Part shown: one piece after another, positions 16,574 to 25,019 of the stretch
Layout of the letters: every line of letters begins with the position of its first letter
Numbering within the stretch: the first letter of the stretch is position 1
Assembly (NCBI RefSeq): GCF_003027925.1
Contig: NZ_PYPS01000015.1
Coordinates: 62,001 to 126,000, forward strand
DNA length: 64,000 bases
Source: Micromonospora sp. RP3T
Lineage (GTDB): Bacteria; Actinomycetota; Actinomycetes; Mycobacteriales; Micromonosporaceae
Direction of reading: 5' to 3'
The notes under the pieces: model-generated
The model's database searches: none
Told to the model about the DNA's origin: nothing
What the model saw: the letters and a program-made list of their open reading frames with translations, nothing else
Translations under genes and position numbers: made by a program

Positions 16574-18021
16574 GCACGCTGACCACCTACCAGCGCCACC
16601 ACCTGGCCCCGACCTACGACCACCACGTCGGGCACCTCTACCCGGCCATGGTGCGCGCCAGCCAGGCGCACGTGGTGATGCTGACCGAGCAGCGGCTGAT
16701 CCCCGCCGACCGGGGGGCCCGGCTGCTGCGCGGCCTGGCCGAGCTGCGCGCCGACACCACCGCCCTGCCGGCGTACGACGGCAGCTTCGAGGACACCTAC
16801 TACCTGCTGGAGAAGCGGCTCGCGGCGGCGTGCGGCATCCCCACCTCCGAGCTGGACGTGCAGCTCGCCCGCAGCCGCAACGACCTGGACGCCGGCGTGT
16901 TCCGGATGCTGCTGCGCGACCAGCTCGTCGAGGTGCTCCAGCGGGTGCTGGACACCGGCCGCACCGCGCTGGCCCAGGCCGACCGGTACGCCGACGTGGT
17001 GATCACCGGCTACACCCACCGCCGCCCGGCCCAGCCCACCACCATCGGGCACGCGCTGGCCGGCTACGCCGAGGCGCTGGTCAGCCAGGCCGCCGCGTAC
17101 GCCGACGTGATCGACCAGCTCAACGTCTCGCCGCTGGGCTCCTGCGCGTTCGCCGGCACCGACCTGGACATCGACCCGGCCCGGGTGGCCGAGCTGCTCG
17201 GCTTCGCCGGCCTGGTCACCAACTCGTACGAGGCGGTGGCCGGCGCCGACCACCTGGTCCGGGTCGGCACGCTCAACGCGCGGGCGCTGGCCACCGGCGC
17301 CCGGCTGGCCCGCACGCTGATGGACTGGCTGAGCTGGCAGTGGGTCACCACACCGGGGGACTTCACCCAGGGCAGCAGCATCATGCCGCAGAAGCGCAAC
17401 CCGGTGGTGCTGGAGCACCTCGTCTCGTACGCCGGGCAGGCCGCGGCGGACGCCGCGTCGGTGCTCAACAACGTGGGCGCCGCCTGGTGGGAGGACTCCA
17501 ACAACGCCACCACCGACGTCCAGGTGCGGCTCTGGGAGAGCAACGACCGCGCCGAGCGGTTCTTCACGCTGGTCGGCGGCTTCCTCGCCGAGATCGCGCC
17601 GCTGAGCCCGCCCAGCCGGGAGGAGATCGTCGCCTCCGGCGCGACCACCACCGCGGCGGCGGACGCGTTGACCCGCCACGGCGTGCCGTTCCGGGCCGCG
17701 CACTCGCTCGTCGGCCGGCTGGTGCGCGACGGCGGGCCGGACACCTGGACCCCGGACGGTGTCCGCGCCGCCGCCGACGGGATCACCGGCGCGCTCGACG
17801 ACACGGCGGTCGCCGACCTCATCGCCGCCGCGGTCCGGCCGGAGCTGGTGCTCCAGCGGGCGCAGGCCGACGGTCCGGGCGCCCGCGCGGTCCGGACCCA
17901 GGTGGGGGCGCTCTCCGCCGCGCTCGACCCGGTCGCCGACCGGCTGAGCGCCGTGCGGGCGTTGCTGCGTCAGGCGGACGACATGCTGGACGCCGTGGCC
18001 GCCGAGCTGGGGGCGCGATGA
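16570..18021 (+). CDS. Argininosuccinate-lyase-like C-N lyase
   Basis: A 483-residue member of the fumarase/aspartase superfamily nearest to argininosuccinate lyase. The signature loop GSSIMPQKRN (G268-N277) carries the catalytic serine (S269/S270) and lysine K275. SRND in the N-terminal third and YTH of the catalytic-histidine block are kept. However, the canonical ASL texts SRNDQ and THLQRAQP read SRNDL and THRRPAQP here, so specificity has probably changed. The superfamily removes an amine from a succinyl-type group to release fumarate; EDDS lyase, which degrades an aminopolycarboxylate chelator, is a known relative. No other arginine genes are nearby. Together with the importer and two hydrolases this suggests a catabolic lyase acting on an N-substituted aspartate-like substrate. 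Confidence 0.82.
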   Translation: MSTLTTYQRHHLAPTYDHHVGHLYPAMVRASQAHVVMLTEQRLIPADRGARLLRGLAELRADTTALPAYDGSFEDTYYLLEKRLAAACGIPTSELDVQLARSRNDLDAGVFRMLLRDQLVEVLQRVLDTGRTALAQADRYADVVITGYTHRRPAQPTTIGHALAGYAEALVSQAAAYADVIDQLNVSPLGSCAFAGTDLDIDPARVAELLGFAGLVTNSYEAVAGADHLVRVGTLNARALATGARLARTLMDWLSWQWVTTPGDFTQGSSIMPQKRNPVVLEHLVSYAGQAAADAASVLNNVGAAWWEDSNNATTDVQVRLWESNDRAERFFTLVGGFLAEIAPLSPPSREEIVASGATTTAAADALTRHGVPFRAAHSLVGRLVRDGGPDTWTPDGVRAAADGITGALDDTAVADLIAAAVRPELVLQRAQADGPGARAVRTQVGALSAALDPVADRLSAVRALLRQADDMLDAVAAELGAR

Positions 18022-18944
18022 CCGTGCGACTGTCCGATCCGTCCGGCACCGGCACCGGCACGCGCACGCCGGGGCTGCTGCTCGGCATCGACTTCGGCGG
18101 CACGAAGATGGCGGTCGGGGTGTCCGACGCCGACGGCCGGCTGCTGGCCCACCGCCGGGTGCCCACGCACGCCGAGCAGGGCGCGCCGCAGGCGCTGTCC
18201 CGGGCGCTGAAGCTCGCCGGGGACCTGGTCGGCGAGGTCGGCGGCCCGCTCGCCGCCGCGGGCGTGGCGTCGCCCGGCGTGGTCCGCCCGGACGGCATCG
18301 ACCTGGCGCCCAACGTGCCCGGCTGGGAACGGCTGCGGCTGGCCGACGCGGTCCGCGACGCGCTGGACGTGCCCCGGGTCGCGGTGGACAACGACCTGAA
18401 CGCCGCCGCGCTGGCCGAGCTGCGGCTGGGCGCGCTGCGCGGCGTCGACCCCGGGCTGGTGGTGGGCATCGGCACCGGGATCGCGGCGGCCGTGACGGTC
18501 GGCGGCGCGGTGCTGCCGGGCCATCGCGGCGCGGCCGGCGAGATCGGGTACGCGGTGGCCGGCGCGCCCTGGCCGGGGACGATGCTGGAGCTGGACTTCT
18601 CCGGCCGGGCGCTGGACCGGCTCGCCGCCGACCTCGGCGTGCCGGACGGGGCGGCCGGGCTCACCGCCGCCGCCGAGACGCCGGGCGCGGCGCGCGACGC
18701 GTTGGCCGCCCGCGTCGACGAGGCGGCCCGGACGCTGGTGACCTGCTGCCTGCTGCTCGATCCGCAGCGGATCGTGCTGGTCGGCGGCGTGACGCGCAGC
18801 GCGCTGATCCGGCGGATGCTCGTCGACCGGCTGACCGAGGCGCTGCCGCACCCGCCCGACGTGGTGCGTTCCCGCTTCGCCGACGACTCGGCGTTGTACG
18901 GTGCGCTGGCGCTGGCCCGGGACACGGTGCCCGTCCCACACTGA
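18018..18944 (+). CDS. ROK-family sugar kinase
   Basis: A 308-residue kinase of the ROK fold. LLGIDFGGTKMAVGV is the phosphate-binding motif, VAVDNDLNAAALAE holds the catalytic Asp and GIGTGIAAAV binds nucleotide. The zinc-binding CxCGxxGC segment is missing; HRGAAGEIGY is followed directly by a variable loop. ROK kinases phosphorylate glucose, N-acetylglucosamine, N-acetylmannosamine, fructose or allose, so the imported compound may contain or release a sugar. It starts inside the lyase stop (ATGA) and is the last gene of the operon, 66 bases before a hairpin. Confidence 0.85.
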   Translation: MTVRLSDPSGTGTGTRTPGLLLGIDFGGTKMAVGVSDADGRLLAHRRVPTHAEQGAPQALSRALKLAGDLVGEVGGPLAAAGVASPGVVRPDGIDLAPNVPGWERLRLADAVRDALDVPRVAVDNDLNAAALAELRLGALRGVDPGLVVGIGTGIAAAVTVGGAVLPGHRGAAGEIGYAVAGAPWPGTMLELDFSGRALDRLAADLGVPDGAAGLTAAAETPGAARDALAARVDEAARTLVTCCLLLDPQRIVLVGGVTRSALIRRMLVDRLTEALPHPPDVVRSRFADDSALYGALALARDTVPVPH

Positions 18945-19009
18945 GCGCATTACCGATGTAGCGTGTGTCACATTTTCGCATCCCTCGGGTGACCGGCCCC
19001 GACGCCGAC

Positions 19010-19030
19010 ATCCGTTGTGCCGCAACGGAT
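19010..19030 (+). terminator. Hairpin behind the ROK/ABC operon
   Basis: ATCCGTTG and CAACGGAT pair perfectly around TGCCG, 66 bases after the kinase stop. It is short and has no T-run, so it is a weak terminator candidate; an operator for the gene at 19210 is the alternative. The remaining gap to 19209 shows nothing else clear. Confidence 0.4.
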
Positions 19031-19209
19031 CCGGCCGGGTGGGGTGCGGTCGCCGGACGGGCCGCGCACCGCGGCGGGCACGCACCGGAACGGACCCGGC
19101 ACCGGTGGTGAAGACCGATCGAACTTCGGTGATCGCGGATTTGCACCCGTCATTACGCTGCGGGGTGGTTGATCGCCGGAACCACGGACGACAGGTGGAA
19201 GAACCTCAG

Positions 19210-20211
19210 ATGAGTGACAATCACCCTCCCTACGGAGGTTATCCGGACCCGAACGCCGGAGCGTGGGGCAACCAGCCCGACCCCAACGCGCCCTACGGCC
19301 AGCAGCCGGCCTCCGGCGCGCCCTACGGCCAGCAGCCGGCGTCGGGTGCCCCGTACGGCACGCCGCCCGCGTCCGGCGCGCCCTACGGCACGCAGCCGGC
19401 CTCCGGCGCGCCGTTCGGCGCCCAGCCGGGTGCGCCGTACCAGGGGCAGCCCGGCTATCCCCCGCCGGCGCCGTTCGCGCCGGTCCCGCCGCCGGCCAAG
19501 TCGAAGAAGGGCCTGATCGTCGGTCTCGCCGCCGGTGCGGTGACGCTGACGCTGCTGTGCTGCGGCGGCGGGCTCGCCTACGTCGCGTTCGGCGGGGACG
19601 ACAAGGACGACCCGACGCCGATCGCGTCCGGCAGCACGACTCCCGGCCCCGGCGCCACGACGCCCGGCCCGACCGAGTCCGCGCCGGAGTCGACCGGGCC
19701 GGACGAGCCGTCCAACAACGACGCGCTGACCGCCCGCTACTCCAGCGAGATGTCCGCGGTCTGCGACGGCGGGGCGATCCTCAACGCCGCCCCGTACACC
19801 AGCCCGGCGAACGCGAAGGCGTACGTCTTCTCGAACTCCCCGGACCGGCCGTCGTACTGGTCGCAGAAGTCCTTCAGCTCGGAGAAGCCGTACTACGCCA
19901 AGTCGGCGGACTTCGCCACCGTGTCGGTGATCGGCTGCCTCAAGATGGTCGACGGCAGCGAGGGCACGCCGAAGAAGTGCCAGTACAAGGCCAGCGACGG
20001 CAAGGCCGTCACGGTCGACTACATCTCCTCGCGGTACACGCTGACGTTCCACGCGGCGAAGACCGGCGAGAAGATCGGCGACGGCGGCACCGTGACCGCG
20101 CCGGCCGCCCGCTGCCCGAGCTTCATCTCCTACAACAAGGTGACGATGAAGTCGTACGCGGCGCCGGACAGCGGCACCATGGAGGCGGCGCTCGACCGCT
20201 TCCTCAAGTAG
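19210..20211 (+). CDS. Proline-rich single-pass membrane protein of unknown function
   Basis: A 333-residue protein in three parts. Residues 1 to about 97 are a low-complexity P/G/Q/Y-rich cytoplasmic tail with four to six copies of a ten-residue unit close to APYGQQPASG, encoded by 30-base repeats. One transmembrane helix (about 102-125, GLIVGLAAGAVTLTLLCCGG) follows a KSKK anchor. An extracellular T/P/S linker leads to a C-terminal domain of about 150 residues with four cysteines (CDGG, GCLK, KKCQYK, ARCPS), likely two disulphides. This architecture is common in actinobacterial membrane proteins, but I recognise no function in the outer domain. A strong inverted repeat follows the stop. Confidence 0.8.
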   Translation: MSDNHPPYGGYPDPNAGAWGNQPDPNAPYGQQPASGAPYGQQPASGAPYGTPPASGAPYGTQPASGAPFGAQPGAPYQGQPGYPPPAPFAPVPPPAKSKKGLIVGLAAGAVTLTLLCCGGGLAYVAFGGDDKDDPTPIASGSTTPGPGATTPGPTESAPESTGPDEPSNNDALTARYSSEMSAVCDGGAILNAAPYTSPANAKAYVFSNSPDRPSYWSQKSFSSEKPYYAKSADFATVSVIGCLKMVDGSEGTPKKCQYKASDGKAVTVDYISSRYTLTFHAAKTGEKIGDGGTVTAPAARCPSFISYNKVTMKSYAAPDSGTMEAALDRFLK

Positions 20212-20220
20212 GCAGGTGTT

Positions 20221-20268
20221 AGGAGGGGGCCCCGCTTATGCAGAATGCGTTAAGCGGGGCCCCCTCCT
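20221..20268. terminator. Strong G/C-block inverted repeat, terminator-like
   Basis: AGGAGGGGGCCCCGCTTA (20221-20238) and its exact complement (20251-20268) form an 18-pair stem around a 12-base loop, ten bases after the stop of the membrane protein. The AGGAGGG...CCCTCCT/TTAAG style resembles intergenic repeats I remember from Micromonosporaceae genomes, which would make it one copy of a dispersed family; that cannot be checked here. It probably ends transcription from the left. Confidence 0.75.
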
Positions 20269-20329
20269 TCGGTGTTGGGTGTCGGGTTGGCGACGTGGGA
20301 ATCCCGGCCCGGCTCCTAAGGTCTCGCTC

Positions 20330-21094
20330 GTGACGCTTCCCACCGCCACGGCGGACCAGACGTGGATACGCGAGACGGCGACCGGGATCGGGGCGCTGCG
20401 CGGCGCCGCGCTCGTCGACACCGTGCTGGCCGCCGTCGCCCGCCGGCTCGACAGCGAGCTGTCCACCTACGCCGAACTCGACCTGGCCACGCTGCGCCTG
20501 CCCGACCTCGCCGCCGACCGGCCGGTGGACCGGGCGCTGGTTCACCGGATGCACCACCAGGTGACCGACCATCCGCTGTTCGCGCCGACGGTCCGCCGCT
20601 CGCACCGGTACCCGGGGGAGCCGGCGCAGGTGACCGACGTGCTGTCGGAACGGCAGTGGCGGCAGCACGCGCTCTACCGCGAGGTGCTCGCCCCGCGTGG
20701 CATCGGCGCGCACACCGTCACAGTGGTGGTCGCGCCCACCCCGGTGCTGCGCTGGTACCAGTTCAACCGCGACCGCGCCTTCGACGCGCGCGAGATGGAC
20801 CTGCTCACCCGCCTGCAACCGGCGCTGATCCCGGTGCACCGGCGGGCCTGCCTGCCCGCCGGCGTCGCCCTCCCCGGTGGCGCGACGCTCACCGGGCGGG
20901 AGGTGGAGGTGCTGCGCGGCATCGCCGACGGGCTGACCGTGCCGGCCACCGCCCGCCGGCTGGGCCTGGCCGCCGGCACGGTCCGCAAGCACCTGGAACA
21001 CGTGCACCGCAAGCTGGGCACCTCCGGGCCGGTCGCCACCGTCATGAAGGCGGTCGAACTCGGCATCCTGGAGGTGCCCGGCCGGCGGTCCTAG
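20330..21094 (+). CDS. LuxR-type transcriptional regulator
   Basis: A 254-residue protein with a C-terminal LuxR/GerE helix-turn-helix (about residues 185-245: LTGREVEVLRGIADGL, VRKHLEHVHRKLGTS). The N-terminal 180 residues look like a GAF/PAS-like or autoinducer-fold sensor region, with W/Y/F-rich segments around the middle, but I recognise no named domain. There is no receiver aspartate set, so it is not a standard response regulator. The GTG start has AAGG upstream. Its TAG stop shares CTAG with the stop of the convergent gene on the other strand. Confidence 0.75.
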   Translation: MTLPTATADQTWIRETATGIGALRGAALVDTVLAAVARRLDSELSTYAELDLATLRLPDLAADRPVDRALVHRMHHQVTDHPLFAPTVRRSHRYPGEPAQVTDVLSERQWRQHALYREVLAPRGIGAHTVTVVVAPTPVLRWYQFNRDRAFDAREMDLLTRLQPALIPVHRRACLPAGVALPGGATLTGREVEVLRGIADGLTVPATARRLGLAAGTVRKHLEHVHRKLGTSGPVATVMKAVELGILEVPGRRS

Positions 21095-21618
21095 CTGGTG
21101 GCGCAGGGCAGCGACGCGCCCTGGCAGGCCCGGATCAGCGACCCGATCTCGAACTGGCCGACCCGCCGGTCGGCCAGGATCACGTCCACCACGGCCGCGG
21201 TGTCGGCGACGGGCAGGTCCACCACCACGTCCGCCTCCTTGACCCGGGGCGTGTCGTGCGCGTTGCGCTTGCTGTCGTACACCCGGACCGCGAGCGGGTC
21301 GTCGAGCGCCAGCGTGTCCAGCACCGCCCCGGCGGCGTCGCGCACCACGAGCTGGAACGGCCCGCCGGAGTCGCGCAGCGACGAGGCGAAGCCCCGGTCG
21401 ATCTCCAGCAGGGTCGGCGCGGCGGCCCGCGCCGACACGCGCAGCCCGAGCCGCAGGTGGGTGCCGGTGGTCGGGTTCGCCGGGTCGACGGTCGGCGCCG
21501 GCACCACCGGCGCCGCGCCGGCCGCCGTGGGCGCGGCCTGCGAGGCGACCGCCACGGCGCCCAGGAACGGCAGCGCCAGCGCGGCCACCACCAGGGTACG
21601 GAGACGTCGGTTCAGCAT
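21091..21618 (-). CDS. Small secreted protein coupled to the HExxH gene
   Basis: A 175-residue exported protein: basic N-terminus (MLNRRLRTLV), hydrophobic core and an Ala-rich cleavage region near residue 30. The mature part is beta-strand-like with a C-terminal cysteine pair (ACQGASLPC). I recognise no family. Its ATG lies inside the last codons of the upstream metallopeptidase-like gene, a seven-base overlap with GGGAGAGG as ribosome site, so the two are made together. A partner, inhibitor, chaperone or substrate of the HExxH protein are all possible; nothing in the sequence chooses between them. Confidence 0.7.
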   Translation of the reverse strand: MLNRRLRTLVVAALALPFLGAVAVASQAAPTAAGAAPVVPAPTVDPANPTTGTHLRLGLRVSARAAAPTLLEIDRGFASSLRDSGGPFQLVVRDAAGAVLDTLALDDPLAVRVYDSKRNAHDTPRVKEADVVVDLPVADTAAVVDVILADRRVGQFEIGSLIRACQGASLPCATS

Positions 21619-23846
21619 TGCCCTCTCCCGCATCGTGCGAAGGTCGCCTCGGCGGCCCGGATGTCGTCGGCCCGCTCGACCGAATTGTCGATCATGACGT
21701 CGGCCATCGGGCCGTCGCTGCGCCACCAACCGGTCGGGGTCACGCCGTCGGTGATCTCGTTGCAGGTGCCCGCGGCCGACCCGCCCCGCCGGCAGTCCGT
21801 CAACGAGTGGTAGGTGTTCTTCCCCTCGCCGTACCAGTAGCCGCCGTCGCAGCAGTACTCGTCGCCCTCGTGGTAGGCGCTGTGGTGCAGCTCGTGCCAG
21901 CCCACGATCGGCGAGTCGGCGCTGAACACCGAGCCGGAGGCGTTGTCCCGGCAGTTGACGGTGTGCAGTACGCCGTTGGTCTCGGCGAAGCTGACCGGGC
22001 TGAACGCGCCGCGCCGGCACAACGCGTCGCCGTCCGGGCTGACCGTCACCTCGACCGGCACGTTCTGCACCCAGATTCCCACCTGGGACCAGTGCGTGCC
22101 GATCGAGCTGGGGAACACCCGCGACCGGATGCCCAGCAACTGCCACGCGTTGTCGTCCACCGCGTTGCCGAACTGCCGCGCGCCGTCCAGTGTGGTGGTG
22201 TCGTAGCCGGTGCCCGGCGCGTACGCCACGTCGATGCTCTGGTTCAGCGGCCGGGTGTTCACCCGCCCGTTGCCGTCCACCACCGCCGGCACGCTGGCCC
22301 GCCACAGCGGCACCAGGGTCACCTCCGGCGTCTGCGACGGCGCCGGCGGGTTCAGGTCGGTGATCCGCCAGTCCGCCGTCGCGGTGCGGGCCTCCGGCAC
22401 CCCGTCCGCCTCGCTGGCGGTCACCCGGTAGGCGACCGCCGCGCCGGCCAGGATGTCCGACGGGATCACCGCCTGGCACTCGTCGGTCTGCTCGCAGGTC
22501 TTCACCACGCGGGGCGCGAGCGTCACCGGCCGGCCGATCCAGCCGGCCGGGCTCATCTCCACGGTGATCCGGGCCGCCGGTCGGGCGGTGTGGTCGGTGG
22601 CGACCACCTTGGCGCGGATCGACGTGCCGGGCGCCGCCTGCGGGTTGACCGCCGGGACGCCCGGCTCGGCCAGCGCGTACACCTCCAGGCCGGGCGGCGG
22701 GTCGCTGACCGGCACGGTACGCCAGGCGGCCGGGAACGCCCGCCCGTCGTCGGCGGTGCCCTCCAGCGTGAACACGTAGCTGCCGGGCGTGGCCCAGGAG
22801 CCGTCGGCGTGCCGGCCGGTCCAGGAGAACGAGATCGGGCCGGCGGCGCGGCGCTGGTCGGCGCTGCGGAACACCTCGACGCCGCCACGCGTCACCCGCA
22901 TCCGGAACGTGCCGGCGGCCGTCGCCACCGCGCTCACCACGATCGGGCCGCTGCGGTACTGCCAGTTCGTGGCCGGCTGGCTGGTCATGCCGGTGAACGC
23001 CAGCCCGACCCGCTGGATGACCCGGGCCTGGGTGGTCCGGGCCGAGCCGGCGTCGACCGGGTCGACGACCGTGATCGTGTACCCGCCCACGGCCGCGTAC
23101 GACCCGTCGGACCAGCGGCCGTCCCAGTCGACGTTGAACGCGCCGCCGTAGAACGGCGCCTCGGCCAGCACGATCGACGCCCCGGTCGCCTGCGAGGTGA
23201 CGGTGAACCGCAGCGCCGACGGCACCGACAGCGATCCGCTGATCATCAGCCGCTCGCCGAGCCGCGGGTCGAACTCGCGCGGCGTGCCGGTCGGCGACGG
23301 CGACGAGATGGCGATGCTCGTCGGTCGGGCCGCGACCGTCACCGTGAAGATCGCCCGGGACGGCCCGCCGCTGGTGGTCCACCGGGACACCCCGGCCCGG
23401 CCGCCGAGCAGGTTCGTGGTGGCCCAGTCCTTCGCCGTGCCCGGGTTGAGGTCGGCCTGCTCGCGGCTGCCGCCCTCGGTGGAGTCGTCCTCCCACAGCT
23501 CGAAGTTGACCCGGAAGTTGCCGGTTACCGACCGCCCGGCGCAGACCGTGCGGTCGCCGACGATGTCCGTGCCGGCGGCCGCCGGCAGCGCCATCTCACA
23601 GCGTTGCTGCTGGCCGTCGTCCTGCGTGATGATCGCGACGCCGAACAGCTCCGGCGGGTCGCAGACGACCAGCCAGACCCGGTCCAGGCACTCCGTGGTG
23701 TGCATCTCGTTCGCCGTGACGGTGACCGTGGAGCCGTAACTCGCCGCGGCCGGCGCGGCCGGCAGCACGGCGGCGAACGCCACCCCGACCACAGTGGCCA
23801 GTGCCGCCGCCAGCAACGGCCGCAGCCGTCGACGTATCCGTTTCAT
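21612..23846 (-). CDS. Large secreted protein with Ig-like repeats and an HExxH metallopeptidase-like motif
   Basis: A 744-residue exported protein. After a signal peptide (KRIRRRLRPLLAAALA, cleavage near ASA/AAAS) comes a cysteine-containing N-terminal domain. Two FlgD-like Ig repeats follow (FNVDWDGRWSDGSYAAVGGY and ISFSWTGRHADGSWATPGSY), then further beta-rich sequence. The last 130 residues contain WHELHHSAYHEGDEYCC: H651-E652-x-x-H655 is a zinc HExxH signature, with H659 and D/E residues as candidate third ligands, in a cysteine-rich setting. Family assignment to any known peptidase clan is not possible by eye, and catalytic activity is inference. The ATG at 23846 follows a G-rich stretch; an earlier in-frame ATG adds 30 residues without signal-peptide character. 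Confidence 0.7.
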   Translation of the reverse strand: MKRIRRRLRPLLAAALATVVGVAFAAVLPAAPAAASYGSTVTVTANEMHTTECLDRVWLVVCDPPELFGVAIITQDDGQQQRCEMALPAAAGTDIVGDRTVCAGRSVTGNFRVNFELWEDDSTEGGSREQADLNPGTAKDWATTNLLGGRAGVSRWTTSGGPSRAIFTVTVAARPTSIAISSPSPTGTPREFDPRLGERLMISGSLSVPSALRFTVTSQATGASIVLAEAPFYGGAFNVDWDGRWSDGSYAAVGGYTITVVDPVDAGSARTTQARVIQRVGLAFTGMTSQPATNWQYRSGPIVVSAVATAAGTFRMRVTRGGVEVFRSADQRRAAGPISFSWTGRHADGSWATPGSYVFTLEGTADDGRAFPAAWRTVPVSDPPPGLEVYALAEPGVPAVNPQAAPGTSIRAKVVATDHTARPAARITVEMSPAGWIGRPVTLAPRVVKTCEQTDECQAVIPSDILAGAAVAYRVTASEADGVPEARTATADWRITDLNPPAPSQTPEVTLVPLWRASVPAVVDGNGRVNTRPLNQSIDVAYAPGTGYDTTTLDGARQFGNAVDDNAWQLLGIRSRVFPSSIGTHWSQVGIWVQNVPVEVTVSPDGDALCRRGAFSPVSFAETNGVLHTVNCRDNASGSVFSADSPIVGWHELHHSAYHEGDEYCCDGGYWYGEGKNTYHSLTDCRRGGSAAGTCNEITDGVTPTGWWRSDGPMADVMIDNSVERADDIRAAEATFARCGRGQC

Positions 23847-23996
23847 GGTGCGGTTCCCCCCTCGTCCGCCGACGCCCGGGTGGGGATCGGCGCAGACAAC
23901 TGTGCGGATCGGGGGCGCCGCGGGCGATACGCGCATGCGCGTATCCGGGGACGGTCCCGTCCCGGCCGCGGACGGCGGCCGGGACGGGGACCGGGG

Positions 23997-25019
23997 TCAG
24001 AAGTCGTCGTCGAACGTGACGCTGCCGGTCACCCCGACCTGGTACGCCGACACCCGCCGCTCGAAGAAGTTCGACAGCTCCTGCACGTCCTGCAACTCCA
24101 TGAACGCGAACGGGTTGCCGCTGCCGTACATCGGCGCGAGGCCCAGCGCCGCCAGCCGCCGGTCCGCCACGTGTTGCAGGTAGCCGCGCATGTCGGCCGG
24201 CGACATCCCGGAGACGCCCTGGTCGAGCAGGTCCTCGGCGAACTGCGCCTCGCACTCCACCGCCTCGGCGAGCATGTCCCGGACCTGCCGTTCCAGCTCG
24301 GCGTCGAACAGCTCCGGCTCCTCGGCGCGGACGGTCTCCACCACGTCGAACGCGAACGCCATGTGCATCGACTCGTCCCGGAACACCCAGTTGGTGCCGG
24401 AGGCCAACCCGTTGAGCAGCCCCCGTGACCGCAGGAAGTAGACGTAGGCGAACGCGCCGTAGAAGAACAGCCCCTCGATGCACGCGGCGAAGCAGATGAG
24501 GTTGAGCAGGAACGCCCGCCGGTCGGAGCGGGTGCGCAGCTCCCGCAGCTCGTGGATCGAGTCGATCCAACGGAAGCAGAACTCCGCCTTGCGGGCGATC
24601 GACGGGATGTTCTCCACCGCCGCGAACGCGGCGAACCGCTCCCGCTCGTCCGGCACGTACGTGTCCAGCAGGTTGAGGTAGAACTGGACGTGCACCGCCT
24701 CCTCGAAGAGCTGGCGGGACAGGTAGAGCCGCCCCTCCGGCGAGTTGACGTGCTGGTAGAGGTTGAGCACCAGGTTGTTGGCGACGATGGTGTCGCCGGT
24801 GGCGAAGAACGCGACCAGCCGCGACACCAGGTGCCGCTCGGCCGGCGAGAGCCGCTCCAGGTCGGCCAGGTCGGCGTGCAGGTCCACCTCCTCGACGGTC
24901 CAGGTGTTGCGGATGGCGTCGCGGAACCGGTCGAAGAAGTGCGGGTAGCGCATCGGCCGCAGGGTCAGGTCCATGCCCGGGTCGAGCAGCATCGGGCGGT
25001 TCTCGGGCACCGTGGTCAC
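23997..25019 (-). CDS. nrdB: Class I ribonucleotide reductase small (radical) subunit NrdB
   Basis: A 340-residue ferritin-like R2 subunit that generates the tyrosyl radical used by NrdA to make deoxynucleotides. The metal and radical residues are present: D76, then E107, H110 and Y114 in FEEAVHVQFY (equivalent to E115, H118 and Y122 of the E. coli enzyme), E in ACIEGLFFY, and E/H in RDESMHM. The GTG start overlaps the nrdA stop (GTGA), fixing a two-gene operon. No nrdI or nrdH gene is adjacent, which favours class Ia over Ib. Expression is expected to follow the cobalamin riboswitch upstream of nrdA. Confidence 0.93.
   Translation of the reverse strand: MTTVPENRPMLLDPGMDLTLRPMRYPHFFDRFRDAIRNTWTVEEVDLHADLADLERLSPAERHLVSRLVAFFATGDTIVANNLVLNLYQHVNSPEGRLYLSRQLFEEAVHVQFYLNLLDTYVPDERERFAAFAAVENIPSIARKAEFCFRWIDSIHELRELRTRSDRRAFLLNLICFAACIEGLFFYGAFAYVYFLRSRGLLNGLASGTNWVFRDESMHMAFAFDVVETVRAEEPELFDAELERQVRDMLAEAVECEAQFAEDLLDQGVSGMSPADMRGYLQHVADRRLAALGLAPMYGSGNPFAFMELQDVQELSNFFERRVSAYQVGVTGSVTFDDDF

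Noticed and set aside
16570..18021. Calling the lyase argH of arginine synthesis
   Set aside because: No arginine genes nearby, changed active-site texts, and placement inside a transport/hydrolase operon.
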